Source: Panopea generosa (lineage: Eukaryota > Mollusca > Bivalvia > Adapedonta > Hiatellidae). From it: a DNA stretch of 64,000 nt. The notes beneath the pieces are model-generated. The model did not search any database. It was not told the DNA's origin and worked only from the letters and a program-made list of their open reading frames with translations. Both the position numbers and the translations under genes were made by a program. The DNA is taken from contig CM055911.1 in assembly GCA_029582155.1 (NCBI GenBank), forward strand, positions 23,513,514-23,577,513, in the 5' to 3' direction. This document shows, piece by piece, positions 11,849 to 26,800 of the stretch (the first letter of the stretch is position 1; every line of letters starts with the position of its first letter).

Positions 11849-14800
11849 ATCAAAAATTTTAAAAATAAAATCCTCCTGCCCTCCCTATTTTTAAGAAAAA
11901 TTTGGATAATAATCTAGCAATTTTTTACTACTTAGGGGGTAAATTACCTGGGGCACTGCTTAAAAATATTTTTTTAGAAAGTAACAATTGTTGCTGTAGT
12001 ATTCTCAACGGTGATTGATATACCTTATTCATCTCTCACCACTGACTGATTCAAGTGAGACACTCATCAGTTATTTGTGGAGATGGGCGTGCTCATGTAC
12101 TGGTTAACCTTCCAGGACCCCAGGAAAAAGTGATTAGGTTAACTGATTATCTGGAGTCCTTAATTGCATAAAAATGACACTAAATATTTAAACAAATAAA
12201 TCAAATTATATGATTTTCATCCTATCAGACTACATTCATCCTAGATTAGAATCATTTCATGAACAGAAATCAATAGGTAAGGCCTCTTTAAGGTCTCACT
12301 TCACAGTTAAATTTTGTTCCTTGTTCTATGTAAAATAAGGTCTAGGATTTCCCTTGTAAAAAAAGTATTCCACAAAGAAATTTTTTGTAATTTTTTTTTC
12401 ATAGCAGGAATGTAAACCCACATAAAAATGCATAATAACTGGTAGGTTGACCATGTTTGTTTTTTTTAAAAGAGGGTGCAGTGACACTGAGATTTTCAAA
12501 AAAAAGAAGTCCTCAAATATTCATAATTACATGCATGTGTTGAAATCCTATAAAAGTCACTTTTTTAACACCAGTGATGTCTTATTGCAGTATATACTAT
12601 ACCAACATTTGCTCTACTCATCTGCAGCAAGAAATCATAACTACTATGAACCATTTTGAAAATATTTCAAAACCAAATTACATAGGCCTTGTTTTAAACA
12701 TAAGAATCATGTTACTGAGGGAAAAAAAGGGGCGTAACTGTGTAGTGAGACGTTTAAGGAAGGTAAAAATTTAAAACACTCACCGAAAAGTTCATCCCTG
12801 GTCACTGGAGTTTTTCCTGCTAAAACCTGGGCACCAGTGCCCTGTCCAAGCACGCCCCAACAGCCAAGACGTTTACTTTCCTCAGTCAGGTCAGAAGACA
12901 TTTTCTGCATGAGAGTTGACACGCGGGCATCCATGGCCTTGTGGGAGGTGTGGTCAAACTGTCCGTTGGAATCGACCATCTGTCCCCGCTGCATCTTCTC
13001 CGTGTGGTCCAACAGTGACCTATGGGCCTCTCGGAGAGATGCCTGGTAACTCACCTGGAGTAAAAATTCATAAATCATAATTATATCTTTTGTTGTTTAG
13101 CATCTCTTTCAACAGAATAACAGTCAATGTTTTTATTCATTTATAGTTCGCACACATGTTTGATGCCCAACTATGCAACAGGACATTTAAAGCCCTGAAA
13201 AATGCACCTGTGCCTGTTTGTACTTTTTATACACAATGTGTTAGTAAAATTGAAGCTACTATTAAACCTGTCTTAAACAGTCAGTCAAAGGAAGGAGCAA
13301 ATGTGGCTTCTTTAGACAGGTTGTTGCTTAATACAGGTTAATCTGCACTGAAAGCATAGAAATGGTAAACATAAATGTGGCTGCTTAATACAATTGGCTG
13401 CTTAATAGAGGTGACTATTTATACAGGTTTGACAGTATAGACAAATATTTCATTCTTCAGATTTTTGTCTTAAAATGAAATGTATGAAAAAAATAACGGG
13501 AAGCAATATCCACTTTTTTGACAGGCATAAGATTCCAGCTATATCCGCAGAAACATTCGATTTAAAGTGAAGTCATTATAAAACTTTATGTATTATGTAA
13601 TGGAAGGTTTAAACATTTTGTATGTATGTAAATTTGAATAAATAAATAGAGGATCTTATATGAGTGCTTATTTAATATAGAATTTATTAAACAAGTTGGA
13701 AAAGTTTAATAAATTCATGTCTTGATTAAGAATTATACATGTACTAAACAAAGGAGATGAAGCATTACCTGGTGGTCTTCCCTGCACTTCTCATCTTCCA
13801 CGGCCAGGGCCTGTTGTTTGTTAAGTATAGCTTCAAATCTGTGTCCAACCTCTTTTCGTCGCTGCAGCTCACGTTCCAAGAAATCTAACTTTCTGTTGTA
13901 CTCAGCCAAATCTTCCTCCGTTGCCAACACCGCGGTACTCTTCAGATTCATCTTGGCTGCCCACAATCCCTTGAGAGAATCAGTCTGGGCGGCGACCTTT
14001 CCGTACATCTGCTTCACTTCATCCTTCTGTTGTCCAAGAGTTTGGGTTACATTCCTCGACTGCCTGGCGAGCGTATCGTACACACGGTTGGAACTGAAAC
14101 CCTCAAGGTCAACTTGTCTGTCATAATCCCAGAAGTCGTCTGCTTCACGTTCTTCTGTGCTACCAACGCCATCTAGTGAGGAAATTGTAGTAATCTATAT
14201 TATATTCTGGTGCAAGATGTGTTTGAAGAGTTGTGAGAAGAGGAAAATAAGAAAAAATAAAGATGGCTCTGAATAACTAGGCGACAACATGTCTATCACA
14301 ATGCAAGGTTATAATGAAAAACTGTTGGAAGATCTTTTTTTTTTGAATTGGGTTTAATTCTACGTATGACACATATCAGGTTATATATGGCGTATCCAGT
14401 TTTATTCGTGGAGGAAGACCTCAGAGACTGATTCAAACTGAGTAGAACCAACGTCCTTCTGCAAGTAACTGGCAAACTTTCTCACATAAAGTACTCTGGA
14501 GCGAGCGGAACTCAAACCTACGACCTTAGCGGTGAGAGGTAAGTGATTTTGAGAAGGGGCCTTAGACCACTCGGCCCCTTGAAAGAAAGTTATTGAACTC
14601 ATAACATGGTATAAATGGTGATTAGTTTTATTTGCTGCAGTGGCAGACCTCAAATTCAGTAGCATAAAATGTTTCAACCGAAGTGCTCTTCAGACTGTGC
14701 CTTATGTAGATCACTTGGCCACCAAGGACACCGAGGTATTTTTAACAGTTGCTGGGAAAAACAACATGGCATATATGGCTCTGTCTATTAGTACAATGCA

Positions 14801-17800
14801 AAATTGAAATGAACATGAGAGCCCTGATAGCACAAAACCACTAAACCTGTGGCATTATGGGAGACCATGCCCAAGAAGTCAATTTTGGACAATCTCAGAC
14901 AGCTCAACAGTTTGTTTTCAAGAGATATTACATAAAATACACGTAATTCAAGGGGCATAACTCTGATAATATTTATCAGTTGCCAGTTCAAGAACTTGTT
15001 CAATATATTATGGTAACATAATAAATGTAAACATGTTCTAGTTATTATGCTTCTATAACTTCTGTTTAAGTTTGATGATGAAGATCAAATAAAAAATGAG
15101 GGTGCTAGAGCACATACATATTATGTCAAGTATTGCATTTTTTAATGTTTAAACGGCCATAACTTTGACATTAATGATCTGATTTGGCCAGTTCAAAAAC
15201 TTGTCCAAGATATTATGCTTATATAATTACTGTGTAAGTTTGGTGAGAATCAAATGAATAATGTGAGTGCTAGAGTGCACATAAGGTCAAATAGTGCATT
15301 TTTTTTTTGTTTCAAGGGCCATAACTCTGACATTAATAATCTGATTTGGCCAATTCAAGAACTTGTCCGAGATAATATTGTTATATAACTACTGTGCACG
15401 TTTAGTGAGGATCAAATGAAAAATGCGGGTGCTAGAGCTCAAACAAGGTCAAATAGTGCATTTTTTAATGTTTCAAGGGCCATAACTCTGACACTGATAA
15501 TCAGATTTGGGCAGTTAAAAAAATTGATGACTCTCATAAATTAGCCAAAGATCTAACATTAATTATCAGATCTGGCCAGTTCAAGCTAGTATATTTTTTA
15601 TATAACTACTGGATAAGTTTAAAGGGTACCCAGTGAAAATTACAAGTGCTAGAGTTCACACAGTCAAATAACTTTAGACAATTCAAGAGCTCCAACATCA
15701 ATCATCTAATTTGACCATTACAAAAAACTTGTGATCAAGTGATAGGGATAAATAGTTGTTTTTTTTAAATTAAAAATAAATTTTACCATGTTGGATCTGT
15801 GGGGGTAAGTACGGCATTGCTCCAGGTCCGGACTGCAGAGCATGAACGTTCCTGTGATATTTTCTGACTGGATAGACAGTGGACCCCTTGCTGGCGTAAT
15901 TGTCAAAGTCGTACTTGGAAGTCACCACTCGATAGAATGGGAACAAGTAGCTGGACTTCAACCAGCCATACTTCCTGAACAAAAACTGCAGGAAAGAAAA
16001 ACAAAACAAAGAATAATAGTTGTTGGTATCAGTAAGGACTTATATAGAAGGATAGAAAACATGCCTCCTCTCCTTCTATATAAGTCCTTGATATAATTGA
16101 AGATTGGCAACTTACCCAAAGGTCAATTACCTGGAACACTTTAATGACATGCACAACTGGGTTTTACAATGTCTATATAGGTGCTCCTTAGTACATTTTT
16201 TACCACTCTGCCTAATCCCAAAAAGTTAAACAACTTGTATAGGCATTCTATTTGACACACAGTTAAAAGCTTGCTCTCTAAATGTCCACAAGAGCACCTA
16301 CTTGTGCCTTGGAGTGCCCAAAAGTCAGTTGGGATGTTTGGGAGGAGAACAGTAGGCAAAAAAATGTCACAGATTTACAATTGAAAAATTAGATAAAGGG
16401 CAATAACTCTGTCCAAAGTGTATAAACCAGAACACAACAATAATATGCTCATCTGGACTTCATATTGATACTCTCGAGCGAGTTGGTGAAAATCTACAAT
16501 TGTATGGGTAGTGCTCACAAGAAAATTTGACATACAAGCATTCTAACAAATGGGTATTCAAATGGCTTCTTTGCACCAAGCTGATTCATTGTAGGGTTAA
16601 ATTTTAGCCACATAACAGATTTTAGCCACATAAAAGCACTTTTTAAGTGTCTAGAAACAGCCACAAATTTTTATCAGTTACTGAACCCTAGGAACTGAAA
16701 TACCCAATTGTCTGTGTGGACAAACATATTGACAGACAAGGGCAACTTTATAGGCTTTCCCACCCCTTCACCCCCAGCACATAGCAGGGGGTAATGGGGG
16801 TGGGGGCATAAAAACTTTATTATTTCCTGTTATATGGCATTGTATGTTTTTTTTTTTTGCTTTCTTATAATATTATCACCTCTTATTTAAATGCAATACA
16901 ATGGAAACCAATAATTTTTATACTCAAAATGAAGCACTATACAAATAAATTTATGCATAATTATATTCATATGAAACTATTATTTGTGTAAATGTTAAAC
17001 ATTCTAGCAATTAAATTTTTGAAACTGTGAAGTATTAAAATGTTTAAGTGAGTTACTTCCCTTATACCTTTGTGCGCGATTTGATTTTTACAACAAAAGT
17101 GATTCTTACTGTGGACATATTGTTCAGAGTTATTCACCTTGAGAACTCTTCAGTAAAATAAAAAAATGTTCGATGCACGTCGTTCCGACATGAGAATTTT
17201 AAGTTTGTGTTCCACGAATAATCTTGTAAAACTGCGTAGCTACACAATGTACGTGACTTAAATAGTTATATCATTGTAAAAATAATGACTCTAATGTATA
17301 ATCAGCATCATGTTAATTTTGTTTTTGGAATACTTTTATTGCAAACATAGAAGATATTGAAATGACTTCGTACTAGAGTGTGTTCGAAACTTCTTCATAT
17401 TTTTATGAAATAGGTTTCATACTCAAATAGTTCATTGTTCTTAGTTTGTTTTTTGTTTACTTTCAGCTTTTTACCAGCTTCACTATCATCACATCACTTG
17501 AATAAATCATTGAAAGTACAACCATGTGTTGTGCGTGATATTGGTTATGCCATTTTGCTACCAGGCAGAATAAGAACATTTTGTAATGTATTTGTAGAAA
17601 TGGAAATAAAAAATGACAACAAATATTTGAACATACCAAAGCCAATATCATCAGAATGATAATTGCCGCTCCAGACCCAAGTAGGATAAAAATAACCGGC
17701 CAATCAGGTTCCTGCAGAATGTTCTGGTTTACTCCAACTCCAGTGGATATGAAGTTGGAACTTGTAGCTGGGAAGAACGGACCGGTATTTGTACACTGCG

Positions 17801-20800
17801 TGTTCTGTTGCATAACCGTGATATACTGAAAAAGTAATATGATAAACAAGCAATGTCACTGTTAAGTGTCACATGCCCCCCAACATGTCATGATGTAATT
17901 TTGATCATTTGTAGCAAGTATCATTAAAATTCATCTATGCATGACAAAGTTACAGGCCAGAAACAAAATCTCACATAAACTCAAAGTGTTGCAAGTATCA
18001 ACAAAATCCATCTATGCATGACAAAGTTACAGGCCGGAAACGAAATACCTGACGGAAGGACGGACATTCTCACGAATGGGTATTTAAGAGGCTTCTTTGC
18101 GTCAATCTTATTACTTGTGTGGCTAGATTTTAGATAATTTTAGCCACGTAAGAGAAAAAAAGCCACATAAATGCTGTTTTTAAGTGGCTAGAAACAGCCA
18201 CTTAATTATTTTTCAACTGCTTTTCAACTGTCCATAAAAATTACTAACCCTAAACCCTAGACACTTATCTACCTATTTGTTTGCCCGGACGGACGGAAGG
18301 ACGGATGGATGGACGGAAGTTCTCACGAATGGGTATTTAAGTGGCTTCTTTGTGTCAATCTTATTACTTGTGTGGCTTAATTTTAGATAATTTTAGCCAC
18401 GTAAGAGAAAAAAAGCAACATAAATGCTGTTTTTAAGTGGCTAGAAACAGCCACGTAATTATTTTTCAACTGCTTTTCAACTGTCCATAAAAATTACTAA
18501 CCCTAAACCCTAGACACTTAACTACCCATTTGTTTGCCCGGACAGATGGACAGATGGACGGACGGACGCTGCGATTACTATATGCCACCCAAAATATTTT
18601 GGGGGGGGGGGGGGCATAAAAAGCTAAAACAATCTTTAATATATTTTAATTTATTTTAATCTATTTGAGCTAGATTTTGAAGTTAACCCTTTACTCCATA
18701 GATACACGTTTTCCCACACCAATCACAGATAAACAAAAGCCTTCTATATTAGTGGTATCAAAAGGCATCTATATTAGAGGTGTCCAAAGGCATCTTTATG
18801 AAGTGAAGGGTAAACTCAGAGCTTGTATGAAACGTTCTCAAACCCTCTTCCTGGGCAGAATAATAAAGTCTCTCTTTTTGAGAGGCTTATTAGTCAAGTT
18901 GGGGATCAAACCAGCAACCTGTAGCGCGAGTGGCCAACAATCACTACCACCCTCTCTTTGGATACTTGAAACCTGGACAGTATTGGTTTTACCAAGAAAC
19001 TTTTATTGGTTTTACCAAGAAACCTTGAGCAAGTCACATAAACTATGAGCGAACTTCGCAATCAATTCAGCTAAAATAAATTATACATTGTAAATTATAA
19101 CATATATATATATAAAGGGAGATAATTAAATTCACAATAACAACATATATATATAGAGATAATTATTTGTGACTAACCAAGACATAAACTATAAATGTAC
19201 AGACCAGACTACGATGAATGTGCCTAGCTACAATGCAATCAATAGACACAATATCAAGGCCTCTGCCAAACCAATAAATTTGGTGCCGACCTTGACTTAT
19301 ATACTATGGATTTACATGCAACACATCTGGACTGGACGGACAATTTACATATATGAACTGATAACTTTATATGAGTAGGATTCACTTAAGAATTCATGAC
19401 TTCTCACATGCTATACAAAAGACAGATTTAGAAACTTGGTGGATCATGAAGATACAATGAAATCAAATGTATTTTATTTTAATGGGGTTTAACATTATTT
19501 TCAAGCTTATATATGGCATATTCAGTTTTATTGGTGAAGGAAGACCTCAGAAGGAATCCCAGTAGACCCACCTTCCTTTTGGAAAGTTTCCGCAAGTAAC
19601 TGGCAAAATTATGCACATAAAGGTTTTGGACAGAGTGAGACTCAAAAATTATATAATTTCTAGTCTTGAAATTGATTTTGGTAAAAAATATAATATAATG
19701 TTAAATCAATTCAAAATATTCATTTACTGTGTTTGGTATGCAATAGAATCATAGAAAATTCTATCCCTTAGGGTAACTTTATGAATGACATTGTCTCGTC
19801 CCCACCAAAACAGTCTTGGGAAAGAATTAACCATCTGAATCTCAAATTACTTACCATCTTTTTGTACTGATTTGCGCTCGAGTAGAATACATAAGTGCCA
19901 GGGTCATTGAACTGGTACGAGAAGAGGGTGGTCGATGTGCTGGACTGAGCCTGGGCTTCTGCCAGAAGTCGGAACCCACCATAGTCAAATGCAGCGTTGG
20001 TGTTGAAGAGGTTATTTCTGAAATATATTTCAATGAATTTTTAATCGATCGTGTTACCATACTTTACCATGCAGTTTGCAGTGATGGTGATTAGATGACA
20101 AAACAATACTAGTACTGAAAAAATAAAATAGATTTAATAAACAAACAAACAAGAAATGTCACTGGTAAGTGTCGCATGCCCCCCAAATGGTCTGTGTAAA
20201 TAACAATATATTCTATAATAATAGTTTACATTGTATCCATGAATATCAAGAGTCATGGACTGACTTTTCAGAATAAGACACACAATTTCATTTTTTATTT
20301 ACATTAAAGTGTGACTTTGACCTTTGTATAACTTTGACCTTGACATCTGATGTAATGGTCTGGGTATTTCTACAGGTAAATGCAGGAGACACATCATCAT
20401 GATATGTTGCTCACTTGTGTCAAGCTATTTTAAAATCCTTCCATGTCAAACAAAGTTACAGATCAGACATCAAACAAATTGAAAGTGTGACCTTGACCTT
20501 TGAGGTAAGATTTTGGGTATTACATGCGACACTTCATCATGTCATGTTGATCAACTGAGCCAAGTGTTTTTGAAATTTATCCATAGGTGAAAAAGTTACA
20601 AACCGGACACAAAATCTCAAACAAACTGAAATTGTCGTCAAACAATGTTAAAATTGTGACCTTGACCTTTGAAGTCGGAGTCTTGGTTTATGCGCGACAT
20701 GTCGCCATGTTATGCTTATCATTTGTAGCAAGTGTTTATAAAATCCATCTATGTATGACAATGTTACAGGCCGGACACGAAATCTCACACAGACTCAAAG

Positions 20801-23800
20801 TGTTGTTAAACAACTCAGTGTGACCTTGACCTTTGAGGTATGTGTTTGGGTCTTATGCGCGACACGTCATGTCATACCGATGAACTGAGCCAAGTGTTTT
20901 TTTGAAATTTATCAATAGGTGACAAAAGTACAGACCTGACACAAAATCTTAAACAGACTGAAAGGGTCAAACAAAGTTAAATTGTGATATTTGAAGTGGA
21001 AGTCTCGGTTTACGTGTGAAACGCCTTCCTGTTAGTTTTATTATTTGTGGCAAGTATTTATAAAATCCATCTACCGTTTCTGCTCACATATTATGCGCGT
21101 TTTTTTTCCCCAACTTTTAAGATCTTCGAGAAGGGATGCGCGATATACGACAAAGTTACAGGCCAGACACAAAATCTCACACAGATTCAAAGTTTTGTCA
21201 AACAAAATCAAAATGTGACCTTGACCTTTGAGGTACGAGTGTGTGTCTTACTCGCTACATGTCATCATGTTATGTTGATCATTTGTAGCAAGTGTTAGCA
21301 AAATCCATCTATGCATGACAAAGTTACAGGCTGTACATGAAATCTCACACAGATTCAAAGTGTTGTCAAACAAACTCAAAATATGACCTTGACCTTTGAG
21401 GTACAGGTGTGTGTCTTACTCGCTACATGTCATCATGTTATGTTGATCATTTGTAGCAAGTATTAGCAAAATCCATCTATGCATGACAAAGTTACAGGAC
21501 GGACACAAAATAATGGACAGAAAGACAGATGCTGCGATTACTATATGTCACCCCAAAAATTTGAGGGAGCCATAAAAAAGAAAGATCTAGGTGGCTATCA
21601 AACCCAGAAGGGTTCACAATGTCACTAAGGTAACACAAGATATCAAGAATTGTTATATTATATGATTGTATATAAGTTTTTGATAAGGGAACAATCAAAC
21701 TGATTAACCAATTAATTCCACAACACTGAAAACAATAGGGTTCGGCATTGGCATTTTTTCATCTGCAATGCACATCGCGATACTTCATTTTCAGAACGAT
21801 ACATATCACGAAACAAAAGCCTGTGAAAATAAAAGGCGATGTGTGTTGCAATATTTAAGTCGTGATGTAATGCCCATCACGATACTATGTAATAACTATG
21901 TAATAACTATGCTTGTTTGTAACTTAAAATTATCTTTATTAACAGAGAACAACAGAACTTATTACACAGCATAACTGCGAGAGTGACGAAATAAACATAG
22001 TGGGATAGTACCTGATTGAAAGGAGACCTGATGACAACAATTATATGCTGTCCGTAATATTCGTCATGTGTTAAGCCAATATATATCTAAAACTTCATTT
22101 TGCTTTTTTAAAAACCTGTTCTTTTTTGTGTGTAAGTTTTTATTAGCTACTTGTTGTTTCATCAAGAATGGAATTGGATACACGATATTTGACAATCGTA
22201 TCGATACATCATGCAGGTCTATAGAATGCATTGCATCCTGATGTATTGGAAGTTCATTTAACACCCGATACACACATCAGCGGAAAGGTGAACTGTGGTC
22301 TATTAATGCATTGATGAATCGTTACACCACTAGAAAACAATCATACCTGGTTTATTTTACAGCCGAGAATTATGTATGTATCACACCTGTCATTACTCAG
22401 ATAGGTCGAGTTATTCATGGCAAACGAAATAAACCAGACAAATTGTTGGGTTCTGAATGCCGCTGATATCGAGCAATTAAATATTTTACATTACAGAAAA
22501 TAACCAAAAGCAAGGAAGTTTATTTTTTAAGGCCTCTTCACAAAGTTGACAATAATAAATTATATAATCTCACCTGTCATAAATTGGGTAGTTTGCATTA
22601 TTCACGGCAAACAACATAAATTCGCCGTACTTCAGACAAGCGACGGGATTCTGAATGCCGCTGAATGTCGATCCGTTAAACGTGGTGGTGGCAAGTAAGC
22701 GTCGGCGCAAGTAGGTACTTGTGCTGTCCTGGGTAGCGTTACCAGTGATGTTGTCCTTGATATTTGCATCGAATACGGCGATAACCTCAGCGTGACCAGG
22801 GTTATAAACACCTAAAATAAATACAACTGTGCTAATAAAAGGGAATATATCAGGATTTTTGAAAATAATTTATATCAAATATGAACAAATATGACTGACC
22901 AGTTTTTGAGAAGAAGATTTTTGAAAATTTTCTATTTTAACCCTTTTTTTACCCATCCTGCCACTTATAGAAAGTCAATTCTCCTTATTCCACCCTGCCC
23001 TTATAGAAAGTCAATTCTCCTTATTGAACTTTTTCTGATTTATGACAATGTTCAATTTTAAACATTTTGTGACCCCACCTGGCCCCTTTCAGATAACTAA
23101 CAGAAACCCTGTTTAAACAACTAATAGAAACCATGTTTAAACAACTAATAGAAACTAGAAACCCAGTTTAAACAACTAATAGAAACCAGAAACCCTGTTT
23201 AAACAACTAATAGAAACCAGAGACCATGTTAAAATATATACTAGAAACCAGAAACCATGTTTCAACAACTAATAGAAACCAAGTTAAAAAGACTCATGTT
23301 AAACATAACAATGTAAATTTAGCATTTTGGAATGTACAATTTTTTTTTAAAATAAATGGTGTTTTTTTACCCAAAAATCCTCGTTCATCCATAACAATCA
23401 TGTTTACGCCATAGGACGATCCATCGAACAGGTCGCACTGGTCTGTTGTTAAACTGTTCGCAGAATTGATTAATGCTGTCAGGCTAGACACCACATATTG
23501 CTTCTGTTGATGAAATTATAAAAATGTTATAATGTAAGACCCTTTTTATTTTCATAAAAAAAAAAAAAAAAAAGAAAAAAAAAAGGATTTTTATAAAAAA
23601 CATCAAAAATGTTAAAAATAGAAAGTAAAATCCTCTCCCACCCCCTCCCCATTTTTAAGAAAAAAATTGGATGATAATCTAGCAATTAATTCCTAATATC
23701 CTTATCTTGTTTTTGGTCCACTCCACATTCATTAAAATTATTGAAATCAAAGTTTCGATTCTTGAAGGGTCCTTCATGGCTGAGAGGTCTAGCCTAGACG

Positions 23801-26800
23801 GCTGTCTCAAGATCACTTACTTCTCACTGTTAAGATCACAAGTCCGAGTCTGGCTTGTTCAAAAAAACTTATGTGAAAAAGTTTGTAAGTTTTTTGCAGG
23901 AAGGAAGGTGGTTCTACTCAAGATTCATTCTGAGGTCTTCCTCAACCAATAAAACTGGAAATGCCATAATAATATAACCTGAAATGAGTTGAAAATAGCA
24001 TTAAAACAACATCTTTTCCATTTTGGGGATAAGTCGCTCTCTTTTTTGAGCAGAAACTATCAGATAAATCTCACACAGCAACAAATTTTGCTCTGTTCAA
24101 CATATAGAGAAATGCACTTCTGGAAGACTGAACATATTGCCAATGGTTCTAAAATGTCTTGTTTCCATGTTTAGTCCTCTGCTGGTCCAACTATGCAAGA
24201 CAAAAAACATGGGGTTGGCCTGACTATTTTCTCATAACTTCGGTGGTTCATATTGAACAATTCTGCCAACTTTTTTCCAGTGTATCAACATGCATCTTCA
24301 AACTATTATCTTCATCCAACAGTATCCATTGCCATCCAAACTTAATAGAGCTCATGAAAATGTTCCAATGTTCTCATATGTACATAGAAATATGACCATT
24401 ATAATCATTCAGACATAAATAATGCCCAACTGCTTGACCCTTTACTTCATAAAGACGCCTTTGGACACCTCTAATATTGAAAGCATTAATTCACCACATA
24501 TCAGCAATGGATGAATTATGATTATATTAACTGACAGAGTGGAAAACAGTGCAGGAAGTGTTCAGATTGCTCGTCACGAGCAATCTGAACTCTTCCTGCA
24601 CTGTTTTCAAAGGCCTTCTGTGATTGGTGCGGGAAAACACGTAACTATGGAGTAAAGGGTTAACACAGCTCTTAATTTCTCAGGCACAAGAATCGCGAAG
24701 ACAAAATGTCTTTTAAGTCATTACATTGCCAATTTTGCTTCAAGCGCCCATTCCATTATAACTAAATTTTAAATAATGCACTGATAAAAATAAGGACCAA
24801 AATAGAGAAAGATAGGAAACTTGCATCTCCTGACAAAATGTTGAAGAAATAGCATGTGAAGAATTATGACTGTCAACTTAACCATTCATATTTCACAGGC
24901 AACTGATTTCATCCAAATAAACTAAATTAATGGACCCAAAATCAACAATGACATGACCAATAAGACTACATACTCGGATACTCCCCAGCAAGTTTGGTGA
25001 AAATCTGTTAAGGAATTTGACAGTAGAGCTGACAATTAAGTGGGTTTTTTTGTGTGTATTTCTTAAAAGGGTTTAACGCCATATCAACACATTTCAGGCT
25101 ATATATGGCATTTCCAGTTTTATTGGTGGAGGAAGACCTAAAAATGAATCTGAGTTGAATTCAGCTGTCCTTCCACAACTAACTGGCAAACTTCTCACAT
25201 CCGTTTTTTTGATCAAGCGTGACTCAAACTGACGACCTAAGTGGTGAGAGGAAAGTGATCTTGAGATGACATCATAGACCACTTGGCCTTGGAGGATCAT
25301 CGAATAAACTGCGACAGACATACCAGTGTGTGGGGTGCTAAACAACAGGGGCATGAAAATTCCACAGAACTCGGAAAAACGACTGATTCCACCGATTAGC
25401 TGAGTCAGCAGCATATCTTACTATCGATCCAGGGGTAGTGAGTTCGAATCCACACCAAGCAACAGTATCTGTGATGACTGATATTTTGTCTCATTATCAT
25501 TTGCCTCTCACCGCTGATTCAATTGAGAAAGTAACATGCAGAGATAGGGTGTGCTCGCGTACTAGTTAACATTTAAGGATCCTGGGGGAAAAAAGTAGTT
25601 AGGTTAACTGATTGTCTGTTGGCCCTCAATGGCATAAAAATGATGCCAAATATATAATCAATCAATCAAACAAACTTGTATGTTTAAAAATGATTTTACT
25701 AGTATTTTCAAAATCAGCGTGACACTAGTTCTATGAAAACTGTCATGAATTTCTTTAACTACAAAGTTTCAGGTATTATACTTAAAAATTAATATATGGG
25801 TCTACACTTTCATAAAAGGGGTAAATATTTATTTGATTTGAGGATTAAAATTTGTGCTTCATGAACATTAAACTAAAGTGGAGCACATGGTCTAGTGGTA
25901 GCGCACAGAACTCATGATCGGAGAGTCGTGGGTTTGATTCTTCTTCACAGCTATATGTGGTGTCCTTGATCAAGACACTTTTCCACATATGCTTAGTACT
26001 GGTTCTACCCAGGAAGACTCTGTTTAAGTTGTTTCACAATTGAAGTAAAATAAATAAGTTTAAACCATTAAACTAGCTGAATGTTTTTTTATATTAAAAA
26101 GCAGATGACACGCATTGAATTGTAAAGCCAATGTCATCACTGAACAGCGACGTTGTCAACACATTGAATGATTTCACGCAAACATCACATCAAACTCGTG
26201 ACGTGATGGTGAACCAGCAATATAAGATCATTCCACCAATGAAATGAAAACTGGTCCTATTTAGCTTTTTTAGGTTTGTCCAGCTGCAAACATTTTTCAT
26301 TGGGAAATGAAATGCTTATTTTGTCCATATAGTTCATTTAGACTGACTGCAACTGAAAATGGAAGTATATAATTATGAATGTGAATAAATAAATTTCAAC
26401 CTTATAAGTCATTTCAATTATTATCAGCATAAAATACATCTCACCTGAGAATTACCATTTCCATCTGAGATTTCCAGGTAAGGCTCTAGCGGGGGTTCAG
26501 CACACACAAACTGTATTATCTCTATCTGGGCTTTGCGACACTCAAGGTTGCACAAAAACTCCAAATCATCCACGCTACAGAGACAAACACCCAAAGTTTC
26601 ATCTACACCAACAAATTCCCCAGAGTCACACACCTGTATAATAAATTACAACAGTAAATTTCCCAGGGTCACACATCTGTAAAATAGATTACAACTGTCA
26701 ATTTACCAGTGTCACACACTGGTATAATAAAATTTTATTGCATTAGTAAATTCCCTAGGCCACACATTGTGCATAATAAATTACATTTCTTCTTGATTGA

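Noticed and set aside
15770-16096. Plus-strand 84-codon frame opposite exon 19
   Set aside because: Shadow of the exon on the other strand, running into a hairpin and unique intron sequence.
17435-17659. Plus-strand 74-codon frame with hydrophobic start near exon 18
   Set aside because: It overlaps exon 18 only at its end and has no recognisable domain. The minus strand has a coherent splice pattern here.
18240-18520. Telomere-like cctaaaccctag
   Set aside because: Only a couple of units, twice, within a duplicated dispersed element; not a telomeric array.
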